A stretch of 64,000 bases of DNA from Paragordius varius. Taxonomy: Eukaryota; Nematomorpha. The notes below the pieces were generated by a model. That model saw nothing but the letters and a program-made list of their open reading frames with translations, was not told the origin of the DNA and searched no databases. Within the stretch, counting starts at the first letter, position 1. The number at the start of each line of letters is the position of its first letter. Position numbers and translations under genes: made by a program. Location of the stretch: the NCBI GenBank assembly GCA_964247055.1, contig OZ176060.1, forward strand, positions 1,612,001 to 1,676,000. The letters run 5' to 3'. Shown one piece after another: positions 12,807 to 20,054 of the stretch.

Positions 12807-13327
12807 CTGAAAACGGTGCAACCATTCATAAATATTTTTAAATACGGTTTTAACAACAAAAGCTCCATTAAATCCTATCAACGTTCGTAAGCAATGTCGA
12901 TATTTATAATAATCCAATTAAATGTATACAATTCTAATATTAACCTATAATATTAGTTAATTCGGTGGAATTTTTAGTATTTCTAGCCCAGCCTCTTAGC
13001 ATTGAAAATAATTGATTTAATTGTTTATGAATTTCATTAGATCCAAATTTCGGGTCAATTGGTTCTTTTAAATCGCCTAGTTCACCTGCTAGTGGGCTCT
13101 CAAAAAAATGTTTCTTTGGTTTTCGCAATAATGCAAATCCTGGTACATGGTAAGAATCATCTATAGCCTAAATACATAATGAATATTTATCCATTTTAAA
13201 CGCAATTATCCAAAAATTATTTTTAATAGAAAAATATTTATTTAAAACATACTGTTAGTAATTCAAAATTAATTGTAATAAGAATCCATAATGCCATGTA
13301 TATGAATGCTTTTCCGGAAGAAACCAT
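167..13327 (-). CDS. Gene A (partial): secreted modular mucin-like protein with antistasin module
   Basis: Fourteen exons read on the minus strand join with consistent phase at every junction (about 877 codons in the window, open at the 3' side). Domain order: hydrophobic signal peptide, charged helical stretch, three related cysteine units, Thr/Ser/Asn-rich mucin-like exons with many N-x-S/T sites, then a six-cysteine antistasin-type module at the left edge. The signal peptide and cysteines point to secretion. The mucin region would be a heavily glycosylated stalk, and antistasin modules are known in serine-protease inhibitors and in adhesive matrix proteins. No membrane segment is seen, but the 3' exons lie outside the window. 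Introns hold transposons. The cysteine units match no family I can name with confidence. The exon chain is inferred from splice signals and phase without transcripts. Confidence 0.72.
372..1436 (-). CDS. Gene A exon 13: long mucin-like Thr/Ser/Asn-rich exon
   Basis: A 1065-base exon open throughout (354 codons plus split codons at both ends, phase 1 in and out). It opens with the SLIVEL motif shared with exon 12, then has irregular TTT, NITT, STIS(E/N)E and I(T/N)(M/L)TG elements. Short units resembling ISEQVNVTGYF, INENSSITGFF, IEENITLTGHS and INEHINMTGFI recur about every 50-110 residues, so it is a diverged repeat array. N-glycosylation sites are abundant and no Cys is present. This fits a glycosylated stalk. 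Confidence 0.82.
1771..2492. mobile_element. Family X non-autonomous element with subrepeat TIRs
   Basis: Left end holds CATTTTTTCAAGCAAAAGCA; right end holds several copies of the reverse motif ATGTTGCGTTTGCTTGAAAA. The interior (1881-1984) is identical over 104 bp to 37481-37584. No coding capacity. Lies in an intron of Gene A. Confidence 0.6.
2572..2696. repeat. Short inverted array of family X end subrepeats
   Basis: Three to four AACCAAACGCAACATTTTT-type units face inverted ATGTTGCGTTTGGT-type units across a short spacer, giving a compact hairpin with no interior, perhaps a solo element end. Confidence 0.5.
2735..3250. mobile_element. Family Y non-autonomous element, degenerate
   Basis: The left end ATACCATTTGCGCTTCAAGA matches inverted ends near 44040 and 49850 (CTTGAAGTGCAAATGGTAT). 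The right side (AAGGACC... near 3195) matches the family interior but lacks a clean terminus. Confidence 0.4.
3477..3572 (-). CDS. Gene A exon 12: short mucin-like exon with SLIVEL motif
   Basis: Phase 1 in and out, 31 codons: ESSTTVSLIVELPTSPPSAS and a Pro/Ser/Thr tail. The opening motif is nearly repeated at the start of exon 13 (ESTSISLIVELNTPSG). Acceptor ATATACAG; donor G|GTTATT. Confidence 0.68.
3573..5055. other. Introns of Gene A between exons 11 and 13: no gene seen
   Basis: The stretch 3573-5055 is AT-rich with short open frames only. Nothing beyond possible eroded repeats (for example AGGGGCCCC near 4456, echoed near 38120) can be supported. Confidence 0.5.
5056..5220 (-). CDS. 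Gene A exon 11: mucin-like Thr/Asn/Ser-rich exon
   Basis: Phase 1 in and out, 54 codons. Starts DFSPINWFNTTITLNTTNSP and stays rich in T, N, S and P with several N-x-S/T sites. It is the first of three symmetric phase 1-1 mucin exons, a class that can be duplicated without breaking frame. Confidence 0.65.
5344..5524 (-). CDS. Gene A exon 10: third, shorter cysteine unit
   Basis: Phase 0 in after AATAATAG, phase 1 out at T|GTAAAT. Sixty codons starting SHGKEIGRYVRRFHNNIEKS and ending with Y-K-C-N-N-A-P-P-P. This resembles the CD(Y/N)...PC segments of exons 5 and 8 but loses the second Cys at the splice, so it reads as a third, degenerate or divergent copy of the unit just before the mucin exons. 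Confidence 0.65.
5700..5925. repeat. Family Z (Tc1/mariner-like) element end
   Basis: Ends with TTAACCCTCATTTTTGCAAA and CAGT, matching the right end of the element at 58499-58866 and the fragments near 11490 and 63400. The left end is not clear. Lies in an intron of Gene A. Confidence 0.35.
6244..6430 (-). CDS. Gene A exon 9: second cysteine unit, C half
   Basis: Sixty-two codons, phase 2 in and phase 0 out (ACG|GTATTT). Begins RCVMQSRETESNRKYFSLQC, matching the layout of exon 7 (Cys, about 13-15 residues, then L-x-C). The rest is rich in Tyr, Arg and Asp and has no recognised domain. Confidence 0.7.
7138..9330. mobile_element. Family W element with tandem ~21-bp subrepeat termini
   Basis: About four subrepeats such as CCAGTCAAAAAAACATTTTC and CCAGTCAATCTAAACATATT lie at 7138-7215. 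Inverted copies (GACTGGAAAAATGTTGGGAT and similar) lie at 9195-9330. The two clusters act as terminal inverted repeats around a 2-kb interior that contains the long palindrome at 7221-8288. No transposase frame was seen. Confidence 0.5.
7221..8288. repeat. Long inverted repeat, ~400-bp arms, ~250-bp loop
   Basis: Reading inward, the left arm (about 7221-7650) and the reverse complement of 7900-8288 share AGATTGTT, ACAGGGGGATATTATGGATA, CCAAGATTGTC/GACAATCTTGG, TAGAACATTCGTG, CTTGCTTTTCTCGATC and the TTTTTTGTAGTTAAA block near the loop. The arms are clearly homologous with scattered differences, as in fold-back elements. The loop (7660-7890) is AT-rich and non-coding. Confidence 0.75.
9640..10300. 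mobile_element. Family X non-autonomous element
   Basis: The left end (9690-9810) has at least five units like CAAACAAACGCAACATTTTT. The right end (10180-10295) has the inverse, TGTTGCGTTTGGTTGAAAAG and relatives. The interior is about 370 bp and AT-rich. It sits in the 4.2-kb intron of Gene A. Confidence 0.65.
10631..10797 (-). CDS. Gene A exon 8: second cysteine unit, N half
   Basis: Acceptor TTGTCAG, phase 0 in, phase 2 out. Fifty-five codons beginning RQVADKTLYECASRVELKTS and ending ICYDYVSILCDNMKYNHPC. The last part mirrors exon 5 (CDYLNYAVPC), including the exact phase-2 boundary after the final Cys. The intron that follows is about 4.2 kb and full of transposons. Confidence 0.72.
10864..11032 (-). 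CDS. Gene A exon 7: first cysteine unit, C half
   Basis: Fifty-six codons, phase 2 in, phase 0 out at AAG|GTAAAT. Contains CSPKLYSTEKKIRLTCDG and then a C-Q-C-H-P motif after an aromatic/basic stretch. The C-x-C near the end recalls cystine-knot modules, but the full spacing does not fit a family I can name. It aligns with exon 9 in its first cysteine pair. Confidence 0.7.
11160..11490. repeat. Family Z (Tc1/mariner-like) remnant
   Basis: The right part shares GAATTTGCTAGTTATAAGCT and the ending AAAAAATCGACCCTCTGTGA with the better-preserved copy at 58499-58866. Eroded, no coding frame. Confidence 0.35.
12271..12297 (-). CDS. Gene A exon 6: short cysteine-containing exon (3' end uncertain)
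   Basis: Begins one base into the codon after acceptor AATGTGAG and codes SKLINKTNC plus two bases, ending at donor GTATGA in phase 2. A longer version ending near 12190 (donor GTTTTG, also phase 2) is possible and would add about 27 residues with one more Cys. Past that, the frame runs open to a TAA at 12081, so a terminal-exon isoform cannot be excluded. Confidence 0.5.
12473..12536 (-). CDS. Gene A exon 5: first cysteine unit, N half
   Basis: Codes GGIEDPVYMMCDYLNYAVPC preceded by a Cys made across the junction. The 47-bp intron upstream is among the shortest here. The exon leaves in phase 2 right after the last Cys codon, exactly like exon 8, which encodes the related CDN...YNHPC segment. 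This shared boundary supports duplication of a cysteine unit. Confidence 0.65.
12584..12646 (-). CDS. Gene A exon 4: helical segment before first cysteine unit
   Basis: Sixty-three bases between ATTATTTAG and GTAAGT, phase 1 in and out, coding YLETFYDNLMKDKVKGKVWD. It continues the amphipathic helix of the previous exon. The strong donor and the matching phases on both sides support it. Confidence 0.65.
12774..12803. repeat. AT dinucleotide microsatellite
   Basis: An uninterrupted run of AT of about 30 bp just beyond the proposed end of Gene A exon 3, in its intron. Confidence 0.9.
12815..12874 (-). CDS. Gene A exon 3: helical segment
   Basis: Sixty-base exon, phase 1 in and phase 1 out, coding FNGAFVVKTVFKNIYEWLH. 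The acceptor is TTGATAG. The donor C|GTTTTC is weak but gives the only phase that joins cleanly to the next exon. The intron before it is only about 70 bp. The reading frame is lost in an AT microsatellite just beyond the donor. Confidence 0.6.
12945..13167 (-). CDS. Gene A exon 2: charged N-terminal region
   Basis: Acceptor ATTTAG, phase 0 in, phase 1 out at G|GTTAAT. Codes for about 74 residues beginning AIDDSYHVPGFALLRKPKKH, then a helix-prone stretch (KQLNQLFSMLRGWARNTKNS). The frame stays open to a TAA just inside the proposed intron. Trp is encoded by TGG. No known domain. Confidence 0.7.
13253..13327 (-). CDS. Gene A exon 1: start codon and signal peptide
   Basis: Twenty-five codons starting MVSSGKAFIYMALWILITIN, a short polar N-end followed by a hydrophobic core, as in a secretory signal peptide. 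The ATG sits in a good context (AAGCAATGG) and is the first in the frame. The exon ends phase 0 at a strong donor GTATGT. No further upstream exon is needed, so this is taken as the true 5' coding exon. Confidence 0.75.
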
Positions 13328-15870
13328 TGCTTGTTTCCTTGTCAAAAATATGTAGGGTTCACAAGGTTATCTATATAATTTATAAAAATTATTATCATTG
13401 TATGTCAGATTTAGGGTTGTTTGTGTGTTGAAGATTAATTTGTACATAAATAAAATAAAAACACTGAATTGGAAAATAGAATCCTTAATCCCTAATTTTT
13501 GCCAGTAACAGAATGCAAAAAAATTGATATGTATTCATATTATAAAAAATGAAGGTTTTAGGATTTTAATCGTGCTTTATGGAGCTTAAAAAATAAAGGG
13601 AAAATATTTAACTTTTTACCCTTTCAAAAAATTAAAGTACAAATGCCGACATTGCATAAAGATTTTAAATATATGCTAAAGTTTTACATCAAAAAGTTTT
13701 TGCGAAAAAAAATTTTGGCTAACCGAATTTTATGAATGTATTCTTAAGCATAATAAAAATGATGAGAAAAAACATTTAATTTTTTCTAATTTGATGATAT
13801 ATCACCTGAAAATTAATAAAAAATTTATTTTTCTTTATTTTATAATTAATTATAAAATGTTTATTTTACAGAAGATCTCTATGAAAACAAACATGTTAAT
13901 CAACGAGTTGATAATGTTCAGCATCTTCGAATAATATAGATAAAGTCTTTATTTTAATATGCTTTACCATTTTAAATAAATTATATTTTAAAACATTGTA
14001 TGCGTAAGCAAATATATTTATTATGTCTAGGTACTAGTAATATTTTTTAAAATGAAGCAGTTATTCACCAAAAAATCTATTTAAAAAATGTGCACTAATC
14101 TTGGCATTTTTCTCGAGCAGTGACCACAAAAGTATATATACAAGAAATCTAAAGGGGATAGTGTTTACATCGTTTAATAGCTGCCGATTGGATTGGTGAA
14201 ATAATTTTTTGTATCTAATTGGGAAAATAAATATTGTTGAAAAAATATTGTAATTGGCCTTGAACACCCTCTATCTGATTTTTCATCATCTGGTTTAATT
14301 TTACATTAAATTATTGATTATCAAATCATTTAAACGAAAAAAACAGGGTGCCAAAAACAGATTTATTTTTTAAAACGACTCTGGGGAAAAACTCTATATT
14401 CTATTTGTAAAAAGTCATCACTTTTCTCAAAAAAAGATTTCATTCTAAGATGTAAGTATATTATTCATTAAATTTTATAAGAAATTAATTTGAATAATTC
14501 AAAATATCCCTTTTACCATTAGTTTCAAAATATTTTCGAATGATTGTCTTATTATTTGGCAGTATCGTTTATATCTATGGTATAAGGATAGTTTATTTTG
14601 GGTATTAAACAATAAAATAAAATTTTAAATGTTATCAACGATTGAAAAAATATTTATATAACAACTATCCCATATCATGTTAAAAACATTTGCATTTTAA
14701 ACTTAATGAAATTAATAATAAATATATTAAAAATTTTAATTTTTGTAGTCAAAAATTTCTTCAATGAAATGCAGCTTTGGTAATGATATATTTTTCGAGT
14801 TATCAATAGCTTTTTAAAATAAATATTATCTAAAAATAGTCTCTGCCCAATAATACTGCCGGCATGATTATAGCAAAGTTCGAGCCACTCATTTATTGCT
14901 AATATTGGAGTTAAGTAGAAAAACTTTAGCGAAATTAACATGTATGTATTTTAGTTTAATTAATCGATAATGGGAATTCATGATTTTTTGAATTCTTTCG
15001 ATAATATCCTTTTCTTTTTAGCGATCTTAAATAAATTACAAATCATGTTTTCTTGATAAGGAAACAATTTTAAAAAAACGTTATTAGAATTATATATTCT
15101 AAATTTGAAAAATGAGTTTTGGGTCTGATACATATTGGATACAAAACCCGATTTTTATTTTAAATTATATATTTCATTTAGTCACATTATATGAGATGCA
15201 CTAGACACTACCTTAAGAATTATCTCAGCAGGTTTATTATAAGTCACAGTTATGGTATAATGCAATCATGCCGGAAACTAACCCTAATAATACGTATAAT
15301 AGACGCTGGCAAATCGCAAAATTTATTTTTTTAAGGCAGGTGTGTCATTTAATAATATAATTTGTGAAAAGCGTTCTAAAGCATGGACATTTCGCATCTC
15401 TATATTTATAAAAATACATGAAACGCTGAATTAATTTAAAAACAGAAGTAGAGGTAGTATGAACAATATTAAAATATATGGTAATTGATAATTATCCTAT
15501 ATTAAATTAGTAAAAATAAATGCGTATTTAATTATTAAAATATATGTTTTCGAGTAAAATTGTTCACTCTGTGTAGAGTAAAAAATATAATGGGATAGTG
15601 AATTTCTGCAGCTTTTATAGCTGTGGGAATGTAGATGAAAAATTAGTTGATTCATGAAATCATATAATGAAGAAGCGCTAAACGATATTATTATAGAGAT
15701 ATAATTCTTTTTATTTTATTTCTGAGAAGAATAACCAGAGGATAGTAACTTTATTTTTTATACATTACAAATATTTTGCAAATATTGATGTATCCTTATT
15801 TAATTATTTTTTTCATTTTATGCTTACTAAGTAAATTTAAAGTGTAATATAAATTTTAATTCTTATATAT
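13328..15870. other. Region upstream of Gene A: no gene recognised
   Basis: Holds the 5' flank of Gene A (first ATG at 13327). No clear TATA box or initiator stands out in such AT-rich DNA. Two minus-strand open frames (14061-14267, 14675-14941) have no recognisable motif. Related inverted segments (GCCGGCATGATT near 14860 and AATCATGCCGG near 15270) suggest an eroded transposon. Confidence 0.4.
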
Positions 15871-16230
15871 ATAAATTTTACTACTATCCTAGTTTTAAAT
15901 TTTTTGTAAAGCGGGTAATTGAGAGAGAAAGCAATAAACCACCCTCAATTTTAATTGCCAAAAAATAGGTACGATTTGATTCATTTTATAATCGGGTCCT
16001 GGATTGTGCGTTCGTTAACAGAAACCAAACAGGTTATAATTGAAAGGGAAATGGAAAGATTGAACTCAGATATACTAGATTTAACGAAGACTAAGCAAAA
16101 AGGTAGCGCAAACAAAACGAAAAAATATGCCTTGCTAAGATCGGGGACAGACGCTGAAAATCAGAAGGCTTGATGTATTAATAAACGAATTAAATAAAGT
16201 CATATGAGTTATACACCATATACACACCGG
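15870..16230 (+). mobile_element. RTE/BovB-like LINE, 5' fragment
   Basis: Codes an endonuclease N-terminus with W-I-V-R-S-L-T-E-T-K followed by IEREMERLNSDILDLTKTKQ, matching the NVRSL...E.L..DIL.L motif of APE-type LINE endonucleases. It is nearly the same as 23230-23560 on the other strand, including the leader AAAGCGGGTAA. Homology ends after ACACCATATACAC. Confidence 0.7.
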
Positions 16231-16249
16231 ATTATAATTAGGTTAAAAT

Positions 16250-17000
16250 GATATTTATTTTATTTTCAATATGTGTTGTTAAATAATTATGTTCATACAT
16301 TTGCCCATAACTTAATTTTATTATTCTGTAAAAATATTTTTTTATTAAACCTTATTCTATAAACAATCTATTATCAAATATTTAGTTGTTTAACACATGT
16401 ATCAAACATATACATAACGAGGTGATTTTTTTAAGTATTCATATTTTCATGAAATTCTACCTAAAATACAAATCCAATTATAAATATTGTTTATAAATAA
16501 AAATAAACATGATAGAATATATATTATAAATGATTATTAAAAAAAAGTTACTATATAAATAATGAAGATAAATTAATAAACCGACAAAAAGAAATCAATC
16601 ATATCAACCCAATAACGGATTTTTTTATAAATAGATATACATCTTATTTTTATAAAGTATTTCATAATTTTAATTATCTTTATCTTATTTTGTGTTGATC
16701 CTAATAAGTTAGAGGATTCTAACGAAAATTCATTAATAAATTTATTATTAATTTTGCTCATATCGCATCAAATCATTTTAAAAAAATTACAATTATGAGC
16801 AAATCATTTCACCATTAAATCAGATGATGAAACATTAAAAATCATAATCAACAAAATTCAACTAATTATTTATTTAAAAGTAAGTAATGGATACTTAAAT
16901 TAAATAGTCATAAAATATAAATGTAATTTAAAAAATGTTGCGTTTGGTTGAAAAAATGTCGTCTTTGTTTGAAAAAATGTTGCTTTTGACTCTTAATGTT
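16250..17000. mobile_element. Family X non-autonomous element, left end missing
   Basis: The right end (16930-16995) has AAAAATGTTGCGTTTGGTTG and two more units. The interior near 16285 matches the family (TTATGTTCA..CATTTGCCCATAACTTAAT). The left subrepeats are absent where the LINE fragment ends. A 62-codon minus-strand frame inside (16573-16761) has no recognisable motif. Confidence 0.5.
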
Positions 17001-18066
17001 TACAAACAGGACCCCATATTTTTAGCGATTTTTTTAATAATGTTTCTTAAAATTTTTTAGCTAATCAAACAAAGAAATTAAGGATTGCATTTAAATAATG
17101 ACTATATAAAATATATTCAAAAGAAAGGTTTTGCGTTTAATGAATTTATGTTTAATATCATTATTGCAAAAAACTGTTCCTATAAAATTTATTATTATAC
17201 TTGGAATAATTGAATTTCGGATAATGTAAATTTTGAATACAAATTTAATTTTTAAAAATATAATAAAAGCATTGTGTTAAATTATTGAAGATCATAATGT
17301 TTAAAATTATTTTATAAACGTTTTGTATTAAAAAAATATATATAGAATACCCGTTCTATAATTTGTTTATTTACAAATTGTACATACTTGTTAAAAAGAG
17401 TATGTATAAATAGAAACCGATACTGGGCGTAAAAAGCTGTTCTTTTCAAATTAACGCTTTATTTTAAATTAAATTTTTAAAATATGCAAACTTTGGTTGT
17501 AGATAAAAATGATCAAATTTAATTATTTAATTGATAATGTTATTTTTGTGCACATTATGTTAAATTAAAATGTTTTGTGACCACTAAGTGCATATATCAA
17601 AAATTTTATTTATATGAGAAATTATATATAAGCCAAACAATATTTATAGTAAACTTTAATTTTGATTGTTAACGCTTAATATCTCTAATTTTTGACCTGA
17701 AATGTATTTAATTAATATACGATCGCAGAGATGGGATAAAATTTTTTATGTATGCTAGGTTATAATATCAAAAAATCATTTTTAAAATACACCTTTGAGA
17801 ATTTAAATTTCACAAAAAAAATTTTGGGCATGCATTTCGAATTAGGTGAATTATACAAATACTTTTATTATACATAACAGAAATAATATATATGATAGAA
17901 TAATTTTCTGATAGAAAAATGTTGGTTTTGATACGATTGATTCATAAGTATTATGTTTTTCAGTAATTGCAGAATATCGAAAAATCGTATATTTGATCCT
18001 ATACTTCTAATAAAATTTTTTGGTGGAGGTAATTCATTTCAAAAAACATAGTCAAAATATAAAAAC
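17001..18066. other. No gene recognised
   Basis: AT-rich sequence without open frames of note. Some motifs near 17820 (GCATGCATTTCGAATTAGGT) recur in the family V elements near 41420 and 50600. Confidence 0.4.
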
Positions 18067-19808
18067 CAAGGCTTCTTAATCTTTTGTAATTCCCGACCCT
18101 AAATATGATTGTGAGTTTAACGACCCCAACAAATAAAACGAAATATTAAATAATATTTTTTTATAATATATTAGTAAGTAATAAACATATGCATATGAAA
18201 ATAAATAAATTTAGAATTCGTTATGAAACATGTAAAAATGTAAAATTAAAATATGCACACAATATTATTGAAATGTTTGATTATACAAAAACAAAAGTGG
18301 ATTCTAACCGTCTTAATTATCTCCAATATAAAGTAGTTGCGTGGTAAATTTAAATTAAGGTTTACTTTAAAAATTTAATGAGATGGATGTGCCTGTTTTT
18401 TATTGCAGAACAAATAAAATCTTGGTGTAAAGTTTGAAAACGCTGGACGTAAGACCTCTTCAACATTTTTTTATCGCTGAACGATATTGGGATTCAATGT
18501 TTATTAAAGCTGACAAATTAACATCACATAAATATGTGTGTTGAATGGCAGAATTACATTTAACGCCATATCGGCGATTGTGGGAAATTCAGTTCTAGTT
18601 CCGTTCCAGGATTAAGTCAAAGTCTTTTTTGGAATTGTAGTTTTAAGTTTATGTCACCAAAAGCTCAGCCACCTCTTGTACGATCAATCTCACTTAAGTC
18701 AATCCACGGCTTTTGAATCACTATTTTTTGTAAATCAATATTTAATATAAAATATGTCTGGAACTTTACTTTTAGTTCTTGTTAGTGATCTTCAATAGTT
18801 TTTGCGATAAAAATTTTACAATGAAGTTTCTCAATTACATTGGTTACACTGGAAATTTTAAACAAATTTTTCCGACCCTACTTTCCCAAATGATGATCTT
18901 TTTAATAAAACTTTCAATTTTATCGTTGAGAATAATTATAAATTTTCCTTGAAGAGTCAAGTTAAGATCGTTTAACTTCGCAAAAATATCTGACAAATAA
19001 CACAGCTTGAATAGCCACAAGTCATGAAAAAGCAGCGAATTCACATTTTCGTTCAGTTTAAAATATTTCGATTTCCTCCTTTGATAACAATAATTTTTTA
19101 AACTTTGCTTGACCCTCTGTATGTAATAAAAAAGTTGTCTAGTTGGAATAGGTATCCTTACAGAGATTTGAAAATAAGCGACTGTTAAGGGCATGGCTCT
19201 TAATATAATTTATGACCTTAACAGCATCCTAAATCATATAGTTTAACTCTGGTGCTAATTTTTTTGCTGCAAGAGCCTCTCGGTGAATATGGCAATGAGT
19301 AAGGGTTAAATGATCCTAATAACAGTTTGAAAAAATGATTTTAAACCAAAATTTTTGCCCGTCATCGCTCTTGCACCATCGTGCATATTCCACAGCAATT
19401 TTTCCATTCTAAACCTTCTGCTTTTAAAAAATCTTCAACTTTTTAAACTAAATAATTCGAAATAACATGCACTTCATTCACAATCATACAATGGCTAAAT
19501 ATTTTGAAATAATACTTAGAAATTTTGGTGATAATATTTATCAGGATTATTTCGGTAAGAGATTGACAAAAATCTACATTATCTTCTGATTCATAAAAAT
19601 TTATACAAGATATTATAATGGGCGGAATAGAAATGCTGGTATAAACAGTCTTTTTGAAACCAGAAGATTTTATGATGTATTTATCTACGATTATTGTTAT
19701 TTTTCTTTATAACAATAATTTTACAAGTTTAAAAATTTTTTTTATTAAATTGTATTTTTATACTCGCGAACCCAAATGAGGTCACGACCCATCGTTTAAG
19801 AAGCCCTG
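18067..19808 (-). mobile_element. hAT DNA transposon remnant, ZBED5/SCAND3-like transposase
   Basis: Termini CAAGGCTTCTTAATC (left) and, inverted at the right end, CAGGGCTTCTTAAAC agree at 12 of the first 13 bases and match the hAT terminal pattern. Possible degenerate 8-bp target duplications flank it. On the minus strand, fragments around 19400 read GLEWKNCCGIC and the frame at 18844-19194 reads LCYLSDIFAKLNDLNLTLQG, both closely matching ZBED5-type hAT transposases. Several frameshifts and stops separate the fragments, the N-terminal zinc finger was not found and the element is too short to be complete, so it is dead. It lies downstream of the last tentative Gene B exon. Confidence 0.8.
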
Positions 19809-19955
19809 CATAAACTAATAAAAGTTTTATCTTCAGATCTGCTTTCCGAAAGTCTCATTTTTTTGGAATTCTTGTTTAAAATTGGCTCTGTTAAAATAGA
19901 TGCCTATGTTACGCGATGTTTTTATTATATATGATAATTGACACAAAAAACTTAC

Positions 19956-20054
19956 CAAAAAAATATGAATTTTTGATTTAACATTACATTTGGTGCGAGT
20001 TTTAATGCATAAAGCATGATAGTTATAACGCTTTTTAAACATTATTCGAGGATG
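19956..20054 (-). CDS. Possible Gene B module V: ZP-C-like opening exon
   Basis: Thirty-three codons, phase 0 in after GATTCAG and phase 0 out at TTG|GTAAGT, the same length and phases as the module I exon. Begins HPRIMFKKRYNYHALCIKTR. The Y-N-Y strand fits loosely, but the Cys positions differ from the sister exons and it lies over 10 kb from its ZP-N exon, so it is tentative. Confidence 0.38.
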
